DNA from: Massospora cicadina
Taxonomy: Eukaryota > Entomophthoromycota > Entomophthoromycetes > Entomophthorales > Entomophthoraceae
Direction: 5' to 3'
NCBI GenBank assembly: GCA_022478985.1
Contig: JAKSZP010009484.1
Location: 49,825 to 113,824, forward strand
Length of the DNA: 64,000 nt
The translations under genes and the position numbers were made by a program. The notes beneath the pieces are model-generated. The model was not told the DNA's origin, did no database searches, and saw only the letters and a list, made by a program, of their open reading frames with translations. Of the stretch, positions 11,016-24,109 are shown piece by piece. Positions within the stretch are counted from its first letter, which is position 1. Every line of letters begins with the position of its first letter.

Positions 11016-12512
11016 CCCACGACTTTATTTCTACACTTGTCAGAGTCACTAAATGACACTATGCCCCAATAGAGTGTGATGCCCTACTCATGAGGATCTG
11101 TTACTCAATCCAGATTTATTCTTTATGTTGCCTGCCATAACACAAATATTTCTTTAGCCTAGCACATTGTGCACATTTACTACCTTGAGGTTTAGCCTAC
11201 CAAACCATACCAAATGTGGCCACCCTGATTATTATTTCTTAATCTTGAGTTGTCATCAATGTTATTGGCACAACCTGCCTCCTTCTAAAAGATGAGTCAA
11301 AAAGACATCTACTTTTCAGGTTATTAATAAGATATGCGGTATTCAATTACATATATAGATTGTAGCCATAAAATCTCTATAATATATGATGACAATGTGA
11401 TAGCTTTTGACCTGGATTAATTTTCTATAAGAACTTTGGGCTTTTACACATACTTTAAGATCCTGTCCATATGGTGATGAAAAAAACTAAATGATTTTCT
11501 ACTAACCGATTATGCTCATCACATGTTTATATACTTGACCCAGACCCTAGCAAAATGCAGCACAGCAAGGCAAACAAATTCATACTCAATGTCATCAATA
11601 AGATATGCCTTACCACCAACTGCCTTCAATTCTGAGGCTGAGACAAATCTCATTCTTGTCAGGACAACATCTAATCTGACTGCCTTAGTTTATCACCATC
11701 ACCCCAACTCTGAATATTTGGTACTCTATCAAGGCTAGCCAACCCTGGAAAAATCATTGTCACCCCCAGTTAAGGTTTGGATGGAACTCAGTTTATCTTT
11801 GCCCTAGTTTAGATAAAGTCTTCACTTTAGGTTTCTAAATTTGCTATTCTTTAATAAAATTATAATAAATTTCTAATGCTCTAGTCTTCCTAAGGCTTAA
11901 AATCATTACTAACTTTAGGCTTTAGTGCACCAAATGCTTTCCAGTGATAATGTCAAATTTGTGACCAAATGAAAGTAAGACAGACCTCTTTTACTTAATT
12001 CACTATGAAATAAGATAGGTCGATTATCCTTATCTAAAATCATCATCCTGATAAGTAGATACAAAGCTTTGTTTTAAAAAATACTCACATAATAACTAAT
12101 TTTATCTTACCTTGTGAACAACTTAATCTGTTGTTTGTACCATTATCAAGTAAATGTTCTAACATATTAAGTACTGATCTATTTCTAGTTACAACATGTT
12201 TCACGCTGATCACTCCTTATATTCCTGAAATTTTCACTTATTCTCCTAGCACTACAGCGATTCTATTTAATTATCTTATAAAACTCTTTTCTTATATCTA
12301 ATTTAGTATAAAGTTAGGCGTGCACTTGTGATTTCTGGACATATTGATAATATGTTAAGTTCCATCAATTTATCAACAGTCCTGCCAAAGTGTATCTGCC
12401 TTAGTTTCAAATCATTCCGCTAAGAAGAGCTAAAGAGCTATATCTACCTTACTGATGAATTACTCCACTAAGAATATATTTAACGCTGCAAAGGCTGATA
12501 ATCATGTAGTAA
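11016..12512. other. AT-rich unclassified stretch
   Basis: I see no gene, RNA or terminal repeat here. Short open frames carry no family motif. It continues the sequence interrupted by Ty3-2. Confidence 0.4.
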
Positions 12513-13079
12513 TTGAAGGACCATTTATCAAACATGTTAGCTGAAAACCCAACAGGCATTAACCCATTATCCGCTTCACTATTCCTTCCAGTGAAGAAAC
12601 CTTGCTACCCTCATGTTGCCGTCACCATCACTCCTCATCATCCCAACATTATACAAATTATCTCCTTTGTGCTTATATTAATGCAACATAAGATCATTCC
12701 TTCTATGCTCAGATCAACAACAATTGTCATATTTGTCTCACCTATTTCATTGAACCACCTTAAAAAGTCATACCACCTAACCATTGACCTTACCACCACT
12801 AGTTTCATATATCTAAATGCACCAGTAACTACCAAGTGGGGTGTTTTGATGATATCTTACTCCATTTTCACTTACTTGTTGAGCAGGTGCAAAAAACCAC
12901 CACATTCTACCCTCCAACATCATTCATTACCCTCAAAAGGAACCAGTCAATCAGGATTAGGCTTAGAACCATTTGTACCTAAACATTTTTTCATATGCAA
13001 ATCAAATCCAATCGTTAGAATTGGTGCTTTGGAGATAAGTTTAAATGAAGCAAGTAAATTATCACAAATTAATATGTAA
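12513..13079 (+). pseudogene. Unrecognised 188-codon ORF, possibly a decayed reverse-transcriptase fragment
   Basis: An open frame of 188 codons in AT-rich sequence. It contains ASLFLPVKKP early, YLNAP at about 12810 and, in the neighbouring frame, FDDILLHFHLLVEQVQ at about 12848. In that order these loosely recall the SPVLFVKKKDG, NAP and YxDDIL motifs of a Ty3-type RT, but the spacing between the last two is too short and no other conserved block is present. Composition (many Ser, Ile, Thr, His) does not resemble a typical globular protein. I infer a degraded retroelement fragment; a chance ORF is also possible. Confidence 0.25.
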
Positions 13080-13080
13080 A

Positions 13081-13835
13081 CTGTATGCAGATATGTTCCT
13101 GGGAAAACAGAAAATAATTTTTTTATAATATCAAATAAGCACTTTTTTAATCATAAGCTCCCTGTATCAATTGAATACTATCATTGAATTTAATGTGGCA
13201 TGTTATTGTCTTCATTGTAGCGAACTTATAAAATTTTGTAAAAGAAGAATCATTCTAAATGACAATCCCTCCTATATATGCTTGCTCACTCAAGGTGTTC
13301 TCATTGGTGCAATTAAGCAGCACTTGAGAATTTCAGGATAGACGCATAAAATAAAAATAGTCAGGGAATAGATGCCTAAGACCTGTGCATTTAAATAAAG
13401 GTATTACAAAAACAATTACAACTGAGCTGCTGGTGATGGCTAGATTAATAATGCTACCTTATTAACAACTTGTTTTCACAATCGTAGTGATAAGGTAGTT
13501 GATATTTAAATCAATATATAGGGCTGTATAAAAACTGGGTCTGCAGAGTGAGGTAATAATTTTATTAGTAAATTGCAAGTTGCATCAGCAGAGATTGAGG
13601 CTTTGATCTTTTTTTCAATCTATTAGCAGTTTGGAATCCATATAAGGTTTTGATAATAATTTTAAGCTATAAAATGACAAAATATAAAATGGTGGGGCTC
13701 AGGGTGAGTTAATTTACAGATTATTATCCACTAAATTAACATTTCTGTAGCTTAACCTTGACAAAGCTTTGTTTAAATATTGATTATATATTTAATCAAA
13801 TATATAAGTATTTAAAATATAAAAAACTGGTTAGG
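13081..13835 (-). repeat. Repeat R1 copy 1, possible 3' LTR of an old split element (Ty3-6)
   Basis: It aligns by eye along its whole length with about 32645-33546: shared blocks include gttattgtc, aatccctcct, ggtattac, attaataatgct and cttgcaagttg-like segments. Orientation is direct and divergence is high. The second copy lies beside a primer-binding-like site, which makes LTR the best interpretation. LINE-A is inserted at its right edge. Confidence 0.5.
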
Positions 13836-13924
13836 ACAATTGCAACATCCTAAGTTTTTCTTTCCCATAATGATAACATTAGTTACTACAATTCAATTTT
13901 CAACAGCAATTTTTGATAATCACA

Positions 13925-14832
13925 CAGAAGAGATGGGCGATTTCAACAAATCCCAATTAAACTGGGTGAAAGCCATATCAGGCAATGGACAAAACGGTGT
14001 GCCAAATGGCAAAAAAACACCCTGGAGAGGTACTAGAAACCAATGTGCCAAGAAACCACAAGCTCAGACACCGTCCAGGTTGTGGAGTTTACCATGAAAC
14101 AAAATTTATATATGGAAATTCAATATGCCCAACCCCTATCAAAAGTAAAACGGGCTCTAATTTTTCTAGGGACTAAGTCTCCACCTCTGAGGGAGAAAGT
14201 GGGAGAGGCACAGGCCTCCCTTTTTCCCATTCGGTGTACATTACCACCCATACCATCCACTGCAGCTGGATTGATATGGGCTTTGAAACCAAAGAAGATG
14301 CAGATGTCGCCACAAAGGTCTGCGTCAAAATTTGCCCTCCCCAAGGGCAAACAAATTGTGTGCACTGTGCACACCAGATGTAACAAAGAAAACACTTTGT
14401 TCATCTCCTTTGACTCGCTCCCTGCCATCCCTCCCTGCAAGGTAATCAAGGAGGAGCTCTGAAAATGGACTTGAAAGCTATGGAGAAATTAAGCAACTCG
14501 AACTACAGCAGTTTCACCTGATGCCAAACTTGTGCACAGGAAAGGCAATTGCCATGATCAACCCAGTCCTCAATGTGGCCGCAGACCTCACAAAAATCCC
14601 ATGCACAGCAGTGTTTCACCTCCCATATGGGGGAGTGTCAAAGGCATTCCACGTCACATTAGAACGCGCACCACCTATTTGCAAACACTGCACCACATTA
14701 GGGTACAAGGAACACACATGCCCCATGAAGGAGGGCATTTTGGCCCCAGACTTCTGTGATGACGCCATGGATGAAGATTACAAAGCCTTCACCAAAATAA
14801 TCAACAACAACCACCACTTCCTCTGGGGATAG
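13925..14832 (+). pseudogene. LINE-A ORF1 (RNA-binding protein, broken)
   Basis: ORF1 proteins coat the LINE RNA. Conserved pieces occur in three frames: MGFETKEDADVAT near 14277, matching the FETVQEVDAAA stretch of LINE-C and FDIGF*MEEDAAA of LINE-B, and a CCHC-type zinc knuckle at 14680-14721 (CKHCTTLGYKEHTC), where the expected His is Tyr. The knuckle is preceded by a conserved block (GKAIAMINPVLNVAADLTKI) that recurs in LINE-C. The frame ends at 14832. At least two frameshifts are needed to read through it. Confidence 0.8.
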
Positions 14833-15358
14833 GATGGGCAATACATACTCATAGTCTTAGTATCACCAAAACTACACAAAATGGTACAGAAGGCCTACAA
14901 GCGGGCAGCGGCCAATGCTGCATCACTCATGGCCACCTTCATTGACCCCATCCAAATTTAGGAGGACATAAAGAAAATTATCTAAACTACCAAATCAGAA
15001 TAAAATCATAAGCTGAGGAGGACATAAAAAAATAACAGAGCCACCCAATCATAGAAGAATGCCCAAAATGAAAATTTTCTCAACATCCAACTGAATTACC
15101 AAGTGTATCAATCAAGCAAACTTAGCAGAATAATTCAGCTTCACTATGGGCTAAAATGTGGTACCCAATTCTTCAGATTCAAACTTAAAACCATAGAATC
15201 CAATAAGTGCACTGCACCAAACCACCATGAGCCATAAATGGAAAATTCTAATGCAAACCCTGAGAACTCAAAACCCACACGAAATCGACACAGGGTAAGG
15301 GATCAGACAGTGACACAGAGTGGACTGGCCCAGCTACAAGGAGCAAGTTCAAGATAAT

Positions 15359-18300
15359 GAATGATGTGTTATGGCTGGATGGCCCTCTCAACCGCTCCTG
15401 AGATGCCGCAGGCACCTCAGTGTCAATAGGGACATTAAACATCACGGGAGCCAGGGCTCAAGCGTCCCAAGCCAAAAAGCTGGACTTTCTACTAAAACCA
15501 CCTGTAGACATTGGGTTTCTTGGATGGCCAAGATGTCTACAGGGGGAGGAAAGATCCTGGTCAGCCAGGGTCTCACCATCCCTATTGGTATGGACGTCCC
15601 ACTGTGGGGTGGTCATCTGAAATAAAAAGAAATTAAAAATCACCAACTCCTCTTCATATCTGCACAGCCGCATCCTGGTAGCAACAATTGTAAGCCAAGA
15701 GGACACAATCTCGATAACATGTATCTATGCACCATGCACTGCAGCCAAGAGGAAACAACTCTTTGAAACTGTCCCAACACTCACCCTCCCACTAGATAAC
15801 AACCTGTTGGGCGACTTTAACTGCTGGGATAACCCCAACACAGACTTATGGCCTAACCCCAGTAGATACCCACTGGGTCACATCAAATTTCTGTGCAATA
15901 AAGGCATCCCTTGGCCTACATGATACCCACCCCCCAGGTCACCACACTTTCCCCACATAATTATCCCCAAGATAGGCGAGAGAACGCTCATCTCAATGAG
16001 CTGCATCGACTGCATCTTCACCACTAAAATCCACCGCTTGAACATCTCCAACTTCTAAACAAAAAAGATCATTTTTCCAAACCACCAACTCATCTCAGTG
16101 CAGTTCTCGCTAACCTAAACTCCCACACAGTCATCAACTTGGATGAAGCTACATCCCAAAAACATAAAATTGCCCTAAATATCCAACTGTGTCAAACATG
16201 AGGCAACAAACTCAGAATTTGCAACCCCATTCATATCAGATCCCATTATAACCTAGGCAAATTTCAAAAGCCAAACTAGTAAATATAACTAGCCATTTCG
16301 CCTTGCATAAGAGCACTGCCAACATAGCCACAATTAGGCGCATCTTGGCGAAGCTGGACCACTCTGAGCATAACACCCTGAAGTCCATCTATAGCCCTAA
16401 CTGAGGGTGCAAATGTGAGGAAATATCTGCATGCCTAAACGCCCTCATCTTCAAACGCCAGCATAAAATCAAAGTATCAAGTACAGGTAAGTTCATAAAA
16501 AAGCGAAATCTGCTCAACATACTTCTTCCGCCATTTCCACTCCCATGGCAACCATCCCGCATGCACACAGGTCTGCAAATATGACGTCATCATGGCAACT
16601 TACCCAGGAAAGGTTAAGGCGGAAGTACACCGCTACTAAACTAAACTATACCATAACACCCTACCTGACCCCTAAAGAATTGAAGATTTTATACACACCA
16701 CTGGAATACAAAGTGCACCACTTTGACTACAACATCCTAAACCTAATCACACAGGAGGAGCTCTAAGACACAGTCTGCGGTGCACCACATAGGAAATGCC
16801 AGGTCCTGATGAGATACCCTACTAATTCTACATAAAATACTTCAAGCAAATCGCCCCCCTCCTCTTGGCATCAATGAACCAGTGCCTGATGGAGACACGC
16901 CTCCTACCTGGTTGCCAGGACTCCTATGTCATAACCCTGTTTAAGAAGAGTGACAAACTATACCTGGCCAACTTGCACCCAATTGCACTATTTAACGCTA
17001 ATACAAAACTACTTACAAAAATTTAACAACCAAATTAGGCACAATAGCCTCCAAAGTCCTGTCACCCAATCAGTTTAGTTTCATACCATGGCGCTCAATC
17101 TGGACAAATATACGCTCCATCGCCAACATATGTCAGTCCAAAGAAACTGGAGCCCGGTACTCCTATAACAGGAGAAGGCATATGATTAAATTAGTTGGTC
17201 ATACTTTGAAGGAATGCCTAAGCGCCTTCAAAATCCCACCCAGATTCAAAAATGGACGATATTCCTTACAGAATCCGTATCCATGGCTAAATGTGGCCCT
17301 GGCTTCCAAACTAAAAAGATCACACCACACAGAGAGCTCAAACAAGGGGACTTCCTCAGCCCACTGCTGTATAACTTCATTTTTGATCCACTCCTTCGCA
17401 TTGCTGACTCATGCCTCATGGCATAACCGCACAAGGACAGCCAACAGTCAAGATACTAGCCTTTACAGATGAATTCGTGACAGATATAGCCAACAACAAT
17501 GATTCCTGACAGCTGGAACGCACCCTAGAGGAATATTCCATTTTGAGAAACGCGTCGCTCAACAAAAGGAAAATGGAAATATTTCTCCTAGGCAAGTACA
17601 CTAACAACTGGGCCACAACATCCAAACCTCACAGCCCCCCATGGAGATAAGACCCACTTATCCTACACTTTGCATCACCTCCTACAACAAAACCTGTCCG
17701 CCACCTTGTGAAATAGCTGGAAACAAGGGGTATGCTAATGAGAAAATTGAAAACAAACTACTACAGTGGGTGTACAACCGCGTCGCCTCCCTCAATGGAA
17801 GATCCCCCAGGACTAACGGGGTGAGTAACAGTTGCCAACTCACTCATCCTCCCAATGCTGTGGTTCCCTGCACATGCAATCTCCTTCTCACTTACATTCA
17901 TATCCTCAATCCGCGCACTTATCCAGGGATGGATGTGGCCTGGGTCCCAGCCACCTGTACAGGTGAAACACTCTTTGGCCCACGCTCCAGCGGAAGCATG
18001 GGCCTAATAGATTTTGAGGTCCATGCCAACTGTATATTGGGCACCTGGATAAAGAAAGTCCTAGCCCTAGACCTCCCACAACAACACTGGTCTAGATTTG
18101 CAAGTGCTAACTTTGCACAGGCGCTCAAACTATCCATTCCACACAACCCTTCCAACCTTTTCATATACCTTACAAACTGCTACAATGCAGCGGGCCCACA
18201 TGAAACCCCCCTCACTTTAAACGCCTTCTCCACATTATTCGGCACCTGGGGAGGATTGTCACTCTCACAGGCACTAGTCATGATATGAAGTCCCAGAGCT

Positions 18301-18842
18301 CACTTAATGCTAAAGAAACCAGAGGGCCACCCCCAGAAGGACACACATGACATGAACCCATTCATTGTAAAAATCGACTACCTAGATGCTTTAGACATAC
18401 CATACGTTCTCACAACACAGAAGGCAATATGGAGACTAATGCATCATCCACTCCTTCAGTTAAGGATAAGAGCTAACACCTGGCGTTGCCTCAGAAGAAC
18501 CTACAGAGCAGAAGATCACTTTAACTCTCTTCATTCAACATACGCAGTATGCGGAGGGGATGGCACCCTGCACTGCCGCCTCAAAGCATGCCCCCATCTA
18601 GATCCATATGGCGGGAAGTTGCGCGTCTGTTAAGAACCCAAATCAACCAGGAGCAGTCAATCTCCAGAATCCTCCTCGCACTCCAACTTGAATCCCCAAT
18701 ACCACCCACACTCTGCTCCAAGATAGTCACCATTGCAATATGGGCAATCCACATCATAGCACTGGATGCCTTCAAAGGAACTATACCCACCATCTGTGAG
18801 ACAATCAGAAGATTTCACCTACACCTACTGGAACACTTTTAA
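15359..18842 (+). pseudogene. LINE-A ORF2: endonuclease, reverse transcriptase, C-terminal zinc region (broken)
   Basis: The endonuclease opens with SIGTLNITGARAQ (15420), the usual start of an APE domain; the catalytic GDFN box is intact at 15810-15821. RT blocks are seen at 17214-17426 (LKQGDFLSPLLYNFIFDPLL). The catalytic box reads FTDE at 17462-17473 where FADD is expected, so the second Asp is lost. Further on, GPRSSGSMGLIDFEVHAN (near 17970) is the post-RT GGLGL-type block, and CGGDGTLHCRLKACPH (near 18551) the zf-RVT-like Cys/His region. The frame closes with TAA at 18842. No RNase H is seen. Stops and frameshifts occur throughout. Confidence 0.87.
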
Positions 18843-19143
18843 GCCTGCCTATACGGATACATGAGGCCAAAGCAACAACAACTTATAGAATCGTGGTTCC
18901 CAGTCTGGTTTCTGCATACGGGCCCCTTCCTCCACATCTGCTCCATAACAGGGTAAACCCCTTTGGAGTAAGGAATTCAACTTCACTATACCTGGCGGTA
19001 CTGGCTGGCAACAGGGGTAGCTCGTCTACTCTGGGGTGCCTAAATCTTGCTATGCTTCACTTCCCCCTAGCCCATTACATATATCGGTATTTTCTGTCCC
19101 CTGGTCAGCTTATCTTTTTTAAATAAAACAATTGCAACATTCT

Positions 19144-20457
19144 ACTACTTGACTAAACATCAGAGAACAAATATGAGTGGTAGGTCACGCTGGGCTACTG
19201 AGCAGCTGTGGATGTAAGGCCGGTACATGCTTAACAACTTTTTACTTTTCTTTTCCCATTACTTGGGTTCTTGATCAATAAGGCAAGGACTGGTGGGTTA
19301 AGCTCAGAAGGTTTATTTGGTGATGGGTAATTCTACCATACTTTTTCAGGGTACCCCCAAACTCATAGACTCACAGTTGTTGCAATTTTTACCATAGGTA
19401 CTAACGGCACATAAACAAAGGTGATGAGTTTATGCCTTTTCACGTAGATTGGATAAAGGAAAGATTTTGTTATGTATAACTTATCTTCACCTTAGTCCAA
19501 ATAATATAGTCCTAGATGCAACAAGAAATCCATTTTGAATTAATGTGTAAGTCCCGGAGACCAGCCCCTATACCTGGATAGGGAACAATACCCCTTCATG
19601 GAAAAAAGGGTCTTTAAGGCCCAAATGGACCCCCTGGCACAGCTGAGCGACTTATCGCACATGGTAGATGGGTGCTGGGTACCGCTCTTCCCCCCAAGGA
19701 TGCCCTGTTCCCACCTCTCCCCCTCCTCACCCCAGTTGAGGAAGATAGAGGGGTCTGCAGAGAGTTCAAGCAAGCCAGGGGCCATGGTCAGGTCCCTGGT
19801 ACTTCCCACTCCCCATGAGAATCATACAAACATTCTGAAGAAATTGCCTGTGGCAACCTCAGTGCCCAATCTGCAAATTCTGGCCTGGTGGAGCTGGTCC
19901 ATACTGGCTGGCGCCAAAAATCAAATTGGAACATGATTCACATTTCAGACTAGGCATTAAATGACTCAGACCAGCTACCTCAACTTTCTGGGATAGATCT
20001 GGAAAGCTTGGATCATGCGGATACCCAATCCAGATGTCATACTATGTTCTGAACAACTCAGCCCAGCTGTTACATCCCACTAGGATGAATCTGGGAAATT
20101 CAAAGAATGCAAGAAGGCTGACTCGGATGGTCAGGGCTCAAATCAGCACCATTAACCTGGTTTGGGTTCAAAATTGTGGAAAAATTCATAAAAGTTTTTT
20201 TTATTTTTTCCAGGACCTTGAGCATCCCCCAACCCCCTCCCCACCAGCCAACCAGATCCCTGCGCCAACTCCCAAATTACCAATCCTGTAGCATTTCACC
20301 AAGCAACTTTTCCAAATTTAATACAACCGCCCTACCCAGGGGTCGTTTCAGTTCATTCTCTTACTTTCTTGCATTTTGCACCTAATAAACCTCATAAACG
20401 CCTCTCAGCTTGTGCTGGCCTCCATCCACCTTACTTTATTTATTAAAAATTCTGCAG
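19144..20457. other. Unclassified stretch
   Basis: Several overlapping open frames on both strands (for example 19598-19936) have no recognisable motif; part of it is proline-rich on the plus strand. It may include old internal sequence of Ty3-6, but I see no pol motif to prove it. Confidence 0.35.
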
Positions 20458-20919
20458 GTTAATCTGGAAAAGTGTGCTGCCACCCAGATCCTCCTTCCAA
20501 TTCTTGCTGACTGGATTACTCAATTGATTACCCCACCACCTGGCGCCATGTCATATATTTAAAAAAAACAGCTCACCAATGACAAAACCACTTCCTCATC
20601 CATTATTGAACGTCCTTCTAATGCAAATCTGTCCGTCCTTTCCAATGTTGGCTTCCCAGAAGCTGTATCCCCATTAACCAGCGCCAAAGCAGTCCTGCTC
20701 CGCTACTCACAGATTAAGGACTTTTACCTGATCCATCAGCCAATGGCCTCACTTGCCCATGGTGTCTGGAATGCCCCGTTCATGGATAGTTCAGCCCCAA
20801 CGCTCTGTGTGGTCCCCATCCTCCATTTGCTCTTAACAGTGATCACATGGACGGCCTTGTGCCACCCCTTGTTGGCTTACAATATTATTAGTTTGAACCT
20901 GAAGGCCAGTAACAATTAA
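20458..20919 (+). pseudogene. Unrecognised protein-like reading frame with one stop
   Basis: A frame of about 154 codons with a single internal TAA near 20560. It begins VNLEKCAATQILLPILADW and later reads RYSQIKDFYLIHQPMASLAH. Composition is protein-like, with mixed hydrophobic and charged residues, but I recognise no family. It lies between LINE-A and Ty3-3 in sequence otherwise made of repeats, so a retroelement gag or ORF1 fragment is the likeliest source. Confidence 0.3.
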
Positions 20920-21883
20920 CCCTGAATGAGTTGTCATCCTCCCTGCCTCCCTCGCCCTTTAGTGTTTCCCCCACAAGACTTGCAGTTGCATCCATTGCAA
21001 CCATTTGGTTTGCTCCGGGGACCATTGGTATGTTGTTGAAATTTGCTTCTCTCACGTTCCCAATAGAACCCCACTTCTACAAGTCGTGCAGACCACTGGG
21101 TGCTCATGCACCCTGATTGGGATCCCAGTCTAATTCTTATCAGCCAAATCCATGACATAATGGAGGGGCGGAAAAATTTTTAATATATAGACGCTCAAGT
21201 TTATTCAGTTCAGTATTTGTTCCCACAAGATTTTTATGTCCAGGCGCCATAGTAAAGCTCCATCCAGATTTCAGCAGAACCACCTTTATTTTTAAGGTGA
21301 GTGTCACAATCAGAAAATTCCAGTTTCCAACTGCCATAAAATAAATAATTCTTTGGTTCACCAACAAGCAATTAAAGTAGCCTAACCGAGTAGGGAGAGG
21401 TTCAGGGCACTGACAGCGCCAAACATTGCCTACTATGAGTTGGTTATGCAAGGGTTGAATAGTGGTTGGTTTGACACAACCACGCAAAAACTCCTCAAAA
21501 TGGATACATAAAAAAGACCAACAGGTAAGCAAGTTATGCTAACCTCAAAATAACTTTTATTTTTATTCTGGAGATAAAAAGGGCCCGCCGACCAGAGCTC
21601 ATCTTGGGAGCAACTGACAATGCTCCCCCAGGAAGGGAAAGCTAGGGTAAGTTATTCCAAAGTGAACTTTAGAATGGGGTAGGCGCGCCTTATAAAGGCC
21701 GCCCATTGGGGGCCACACCTGAGTCATTGATTAGGCTCACACAAGTCTAATCTACAACTCAGGAGAGGCACAACCCAGCTCCTGAAATGACCAAACCAAA
21801 AATATTTTTTACAAATTAGCTCAGATTCATAAAATCCAAATCTGAGCCAATATGCAACAATTGAAATGAACTCAATCGTTACA
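20920..21883. other. Unclassified stretch with a TATA-like core
   Basis: No gene recognised. At about 21690 the sequence cttataaaggccg looks like a core promoter, perhaps of a decayed LTR, but no LTR partner was found. It ends in gtgag (21884-21888), the left flank of Ty3-3. Confidence 0.35.
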
Positions 21884-21888
21884 GTGAG

Positions 21889-22770
21889 TGTTGAATATTT
21901 GGGCTGCAGATGGATGGCTGATCCTTCTTTGTCCGTGGGGCAGAGTTTTGGGCGTCTGCTGTATGAGGACAACAGATATGATAGTGATTTAGAATTTAAT
22001 TTAAAGCTTATCATTAGCACTTTAATGGTATACGTTGTCATTTCACTTGGATGATGGCACGCCGCCCTGATCTTACTGATCCCAAGTGAAAATCGACTAA
22101 TGTAAAAAATGAACATACTAAACAATAAAAGTTTATAAATTAAATTATAAACAAATCCAGTAGTGAAAAGATGTTTTATTAGTGTAAATGCAAAGTTATT
22201 TATAGGGTCCAATGTTAACCACATCTTACCCATGACACCTTACTTTTCATTGACCCTTGGCCACATAAAAAGTTTTTAATGACGTCTACAAATACTTTGA
22301 CTCAGGGCATCATGCTCAGCCTCAGAGTCAGAGTAAACACCATCATCATCCTTGAAATGGCGTTTCATCATACCTTCAAAATAGCTGAACTGATTCACTT
22401 TCACATGCAATCGGCAGTACATACCAAGGCGATTCATATCACTAATTAGTAATTAATTCAATCAAAAACTAGACTGACATTAAAAACTAATTTTGACATA
22501 GACCAACAAAGCCCACATGCCCGAGTCATTAAATCAAAACTTAAATTTAAGTTTGACCTAACCAACAAAGCCCTCAGGCCCATGTCATCATAGTTGAATA
22601 TAATTAAGTGAATTTGCTAGGCCGCGAATTCTAAGCTTTGCATAAGCTTAGAATATACCTGGTCCATAATTGCTAATATCTGATATGATCCATAATAAAG
22701 TTTCTAAACAGATAACCTTGTTATATCCCTATCAAATATCCAACAATTAGGTCCAGTCAATTACTCAACA
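21889..22770 (-). repeat. Ty3-3 3' LTR
   Basis: 882 bp, TG...CA, about 94-95 percent identical by eye to 30091-30969. Differences are nearly all transitions, many at CpG sites. Confidence 0.95.
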
Positions 22771-22789
22771 CTTCCCCCGCCTTGACTGG

Positions 22790-24105
22790 ATATAAGCGGC
22801 GGGTACCCTTCTTCTCAGTTCACAATGTCTGGCTTTTCATGCTCCTCCAAATACAAACGTTATCTCAATAGCCTTTCCACCTCAGACCGACGAGCCTTCC
22901 TAAGGCCAAGCAAGTCCATGTGGCGAGCTATTGTCAACTTGGGCATGTTGCCCATGGTTCCTCAAGCTGGGTCAACCAGCTACGCTTCAACAATACTAGA
23001 AAGTTTGGTTTTGCAACCTGTTGCAATAGCACCAATTGATCAACCCAAATAAGCCTCCGTGGCTTCAGGTGCAATTAGTCATATATCCCAATGGGTTGAG
23101 CAGGATCCCCTTTTGACATATTTATTATCTCTTTAGCCTTTGGAAGCCGTTCAGTTCAAAGAAACCCTGATTTGAGATCAATTCACTTTGGATGGGGATC
23201 TTCTTCCAGACTTCTTGTTTTTGCTTTTTAACATCTTCCCTTCTAAAGGCCTTGCTTCCTTCCTTCACGTGGGCAGTGTGGCTTCATTGGGTCTTGAGCT
23301 TGACTCAATGTCAGAGCTCATGAATGCTTACTTGTCATCCACACTTGCAACCAGTCCTGAGGTTGCCGCTTATGATCTCTTTGAGGCCAACAGGCCCTTA
23401 TTTTTGTTAACTCTGTTGCTAGGATTTGGTGTGAACCCGCTTTGGTTCATACCAATTTTCATGTCGCGTTGGGCCTCAAGATTCGGGTTTCAAAGGATCG
23501 GTGCCTCCTGGTGCTATACCAAGACCTTTGTAGGAGCTTGGCTAAGGGGCTTCCCGAGAAGTTTGTCCCCCAGATGGCTCTTTTAGGTGCATGCGTTCGC
23601 TTCCCTCCTTCGTCGCTCCCCACCAATACCATGCCTGACATGTGCAGGGTATTAGATGAGGCCCATTCCCAAATGTTTCGCGCGAAGGAGTTCCTCCCCT
23701 CCATTTACCCTTGCCTTGAGAGTCTTCTTGCCAATTGTGTCTTCCTTTTGGTGGCATTTACTCCAGAGTTGAATCTCTCCCACCTATTCTGAAGTCCCTA
23801 CTAATAAACTTTCCCTTTAGTTTGATGGCCTTTCCTAAGCTGACAAGGCCAGCGTGCCTGGTGCTGAGCTTTCTTGGGTTTAACATCTCCGCCAGGGTCT
23901 AGATAGTTGGGATTTGTATGAAACTCGCCTCTCTCCAGTTCTGTTGCACTCTCCTCCCCCTACCAAAGAGGGGGAACCTAGTTCTAATGCCAGCGAGGCA
24001 TCAACAAAATAAACTCTACAGCTTGCAATTATTATTATTATTTCTTTTTTACTTTTTATTATTTTATTATATATATATATATATTATTATTTTATTATTA
24101 TTCTT
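22790..24105 (+). mobile_element. 1.3-kb foreign insert in Ty3-3 with an unknown degenerate ORF and an (ATT)n tail
   Basis: In Ty3-5 the integrase end lies directly beside the LTR, but in Ty3-3 about 1.3 kb separates them; the Ty3 sequence resumes near 24110 (gaaggaactt). The insert reads in the opposite direction. In one frame, from ATG at 22825 with three stops to 23586, then shifting frame to 23792, it encodes about 320 residues (MSGFSCSSKYKRYLNSL, then LDEAHSQMFRAKEF). No family is recognised. An AATAAA at 24007-24012 precedes a run of ATT repeats, the structure of a non-LTR retro-insertion or retrocopy with a simple-repeat tail. No clear TSD is seen. Confidence 0.6.
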
Positions 24106-24109
24106 TATG

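Larger units (their letters stand above)
13852..19127 (+). mobile_element. LINE-A: complete APE-type non-LTR retrotransposon
   Basis: A 5.28-kb unit flanked by acaattgcaacatcct (13836-13851) and acaattgcaacattct (19128-19143), a 16-bp target duplication with one mismatch, so both true ends are known. It carries ORF1 with a zinc knuckle and ORF2 with apurinic endonuclease, reverse transcriptase and a C-terminal Cys/His region. The 3' end reads ctggtcagcttat then ttaaataaa, a tail shared with LINE-B and with the SINEs here. The first bases (tttttctttccca) match the start of LINE-C. The coding frames are badly interrupted. Confidence 0.92.

Noticed and set aside
12513..13079. 188-codon ORF as a host gene
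   Set aside because: Low-complexity composition, no promoter or domain, and weak RT-like motifs in two frames; kept only as a doubtful pseudogene.
21140..21532. 130-codon minus-strand ORF as a gene
   Set aside because: No motif, no regulatory signals and Trp/Cys/Leu-rich random-like composition in an unclassified repeat area.
24028..24105. ATT/AT run as an independent microsatellite
   Set aside because: It stands exactly at the end of the foreign insert behind an AATAAA, so it is better read as that insert's tail.
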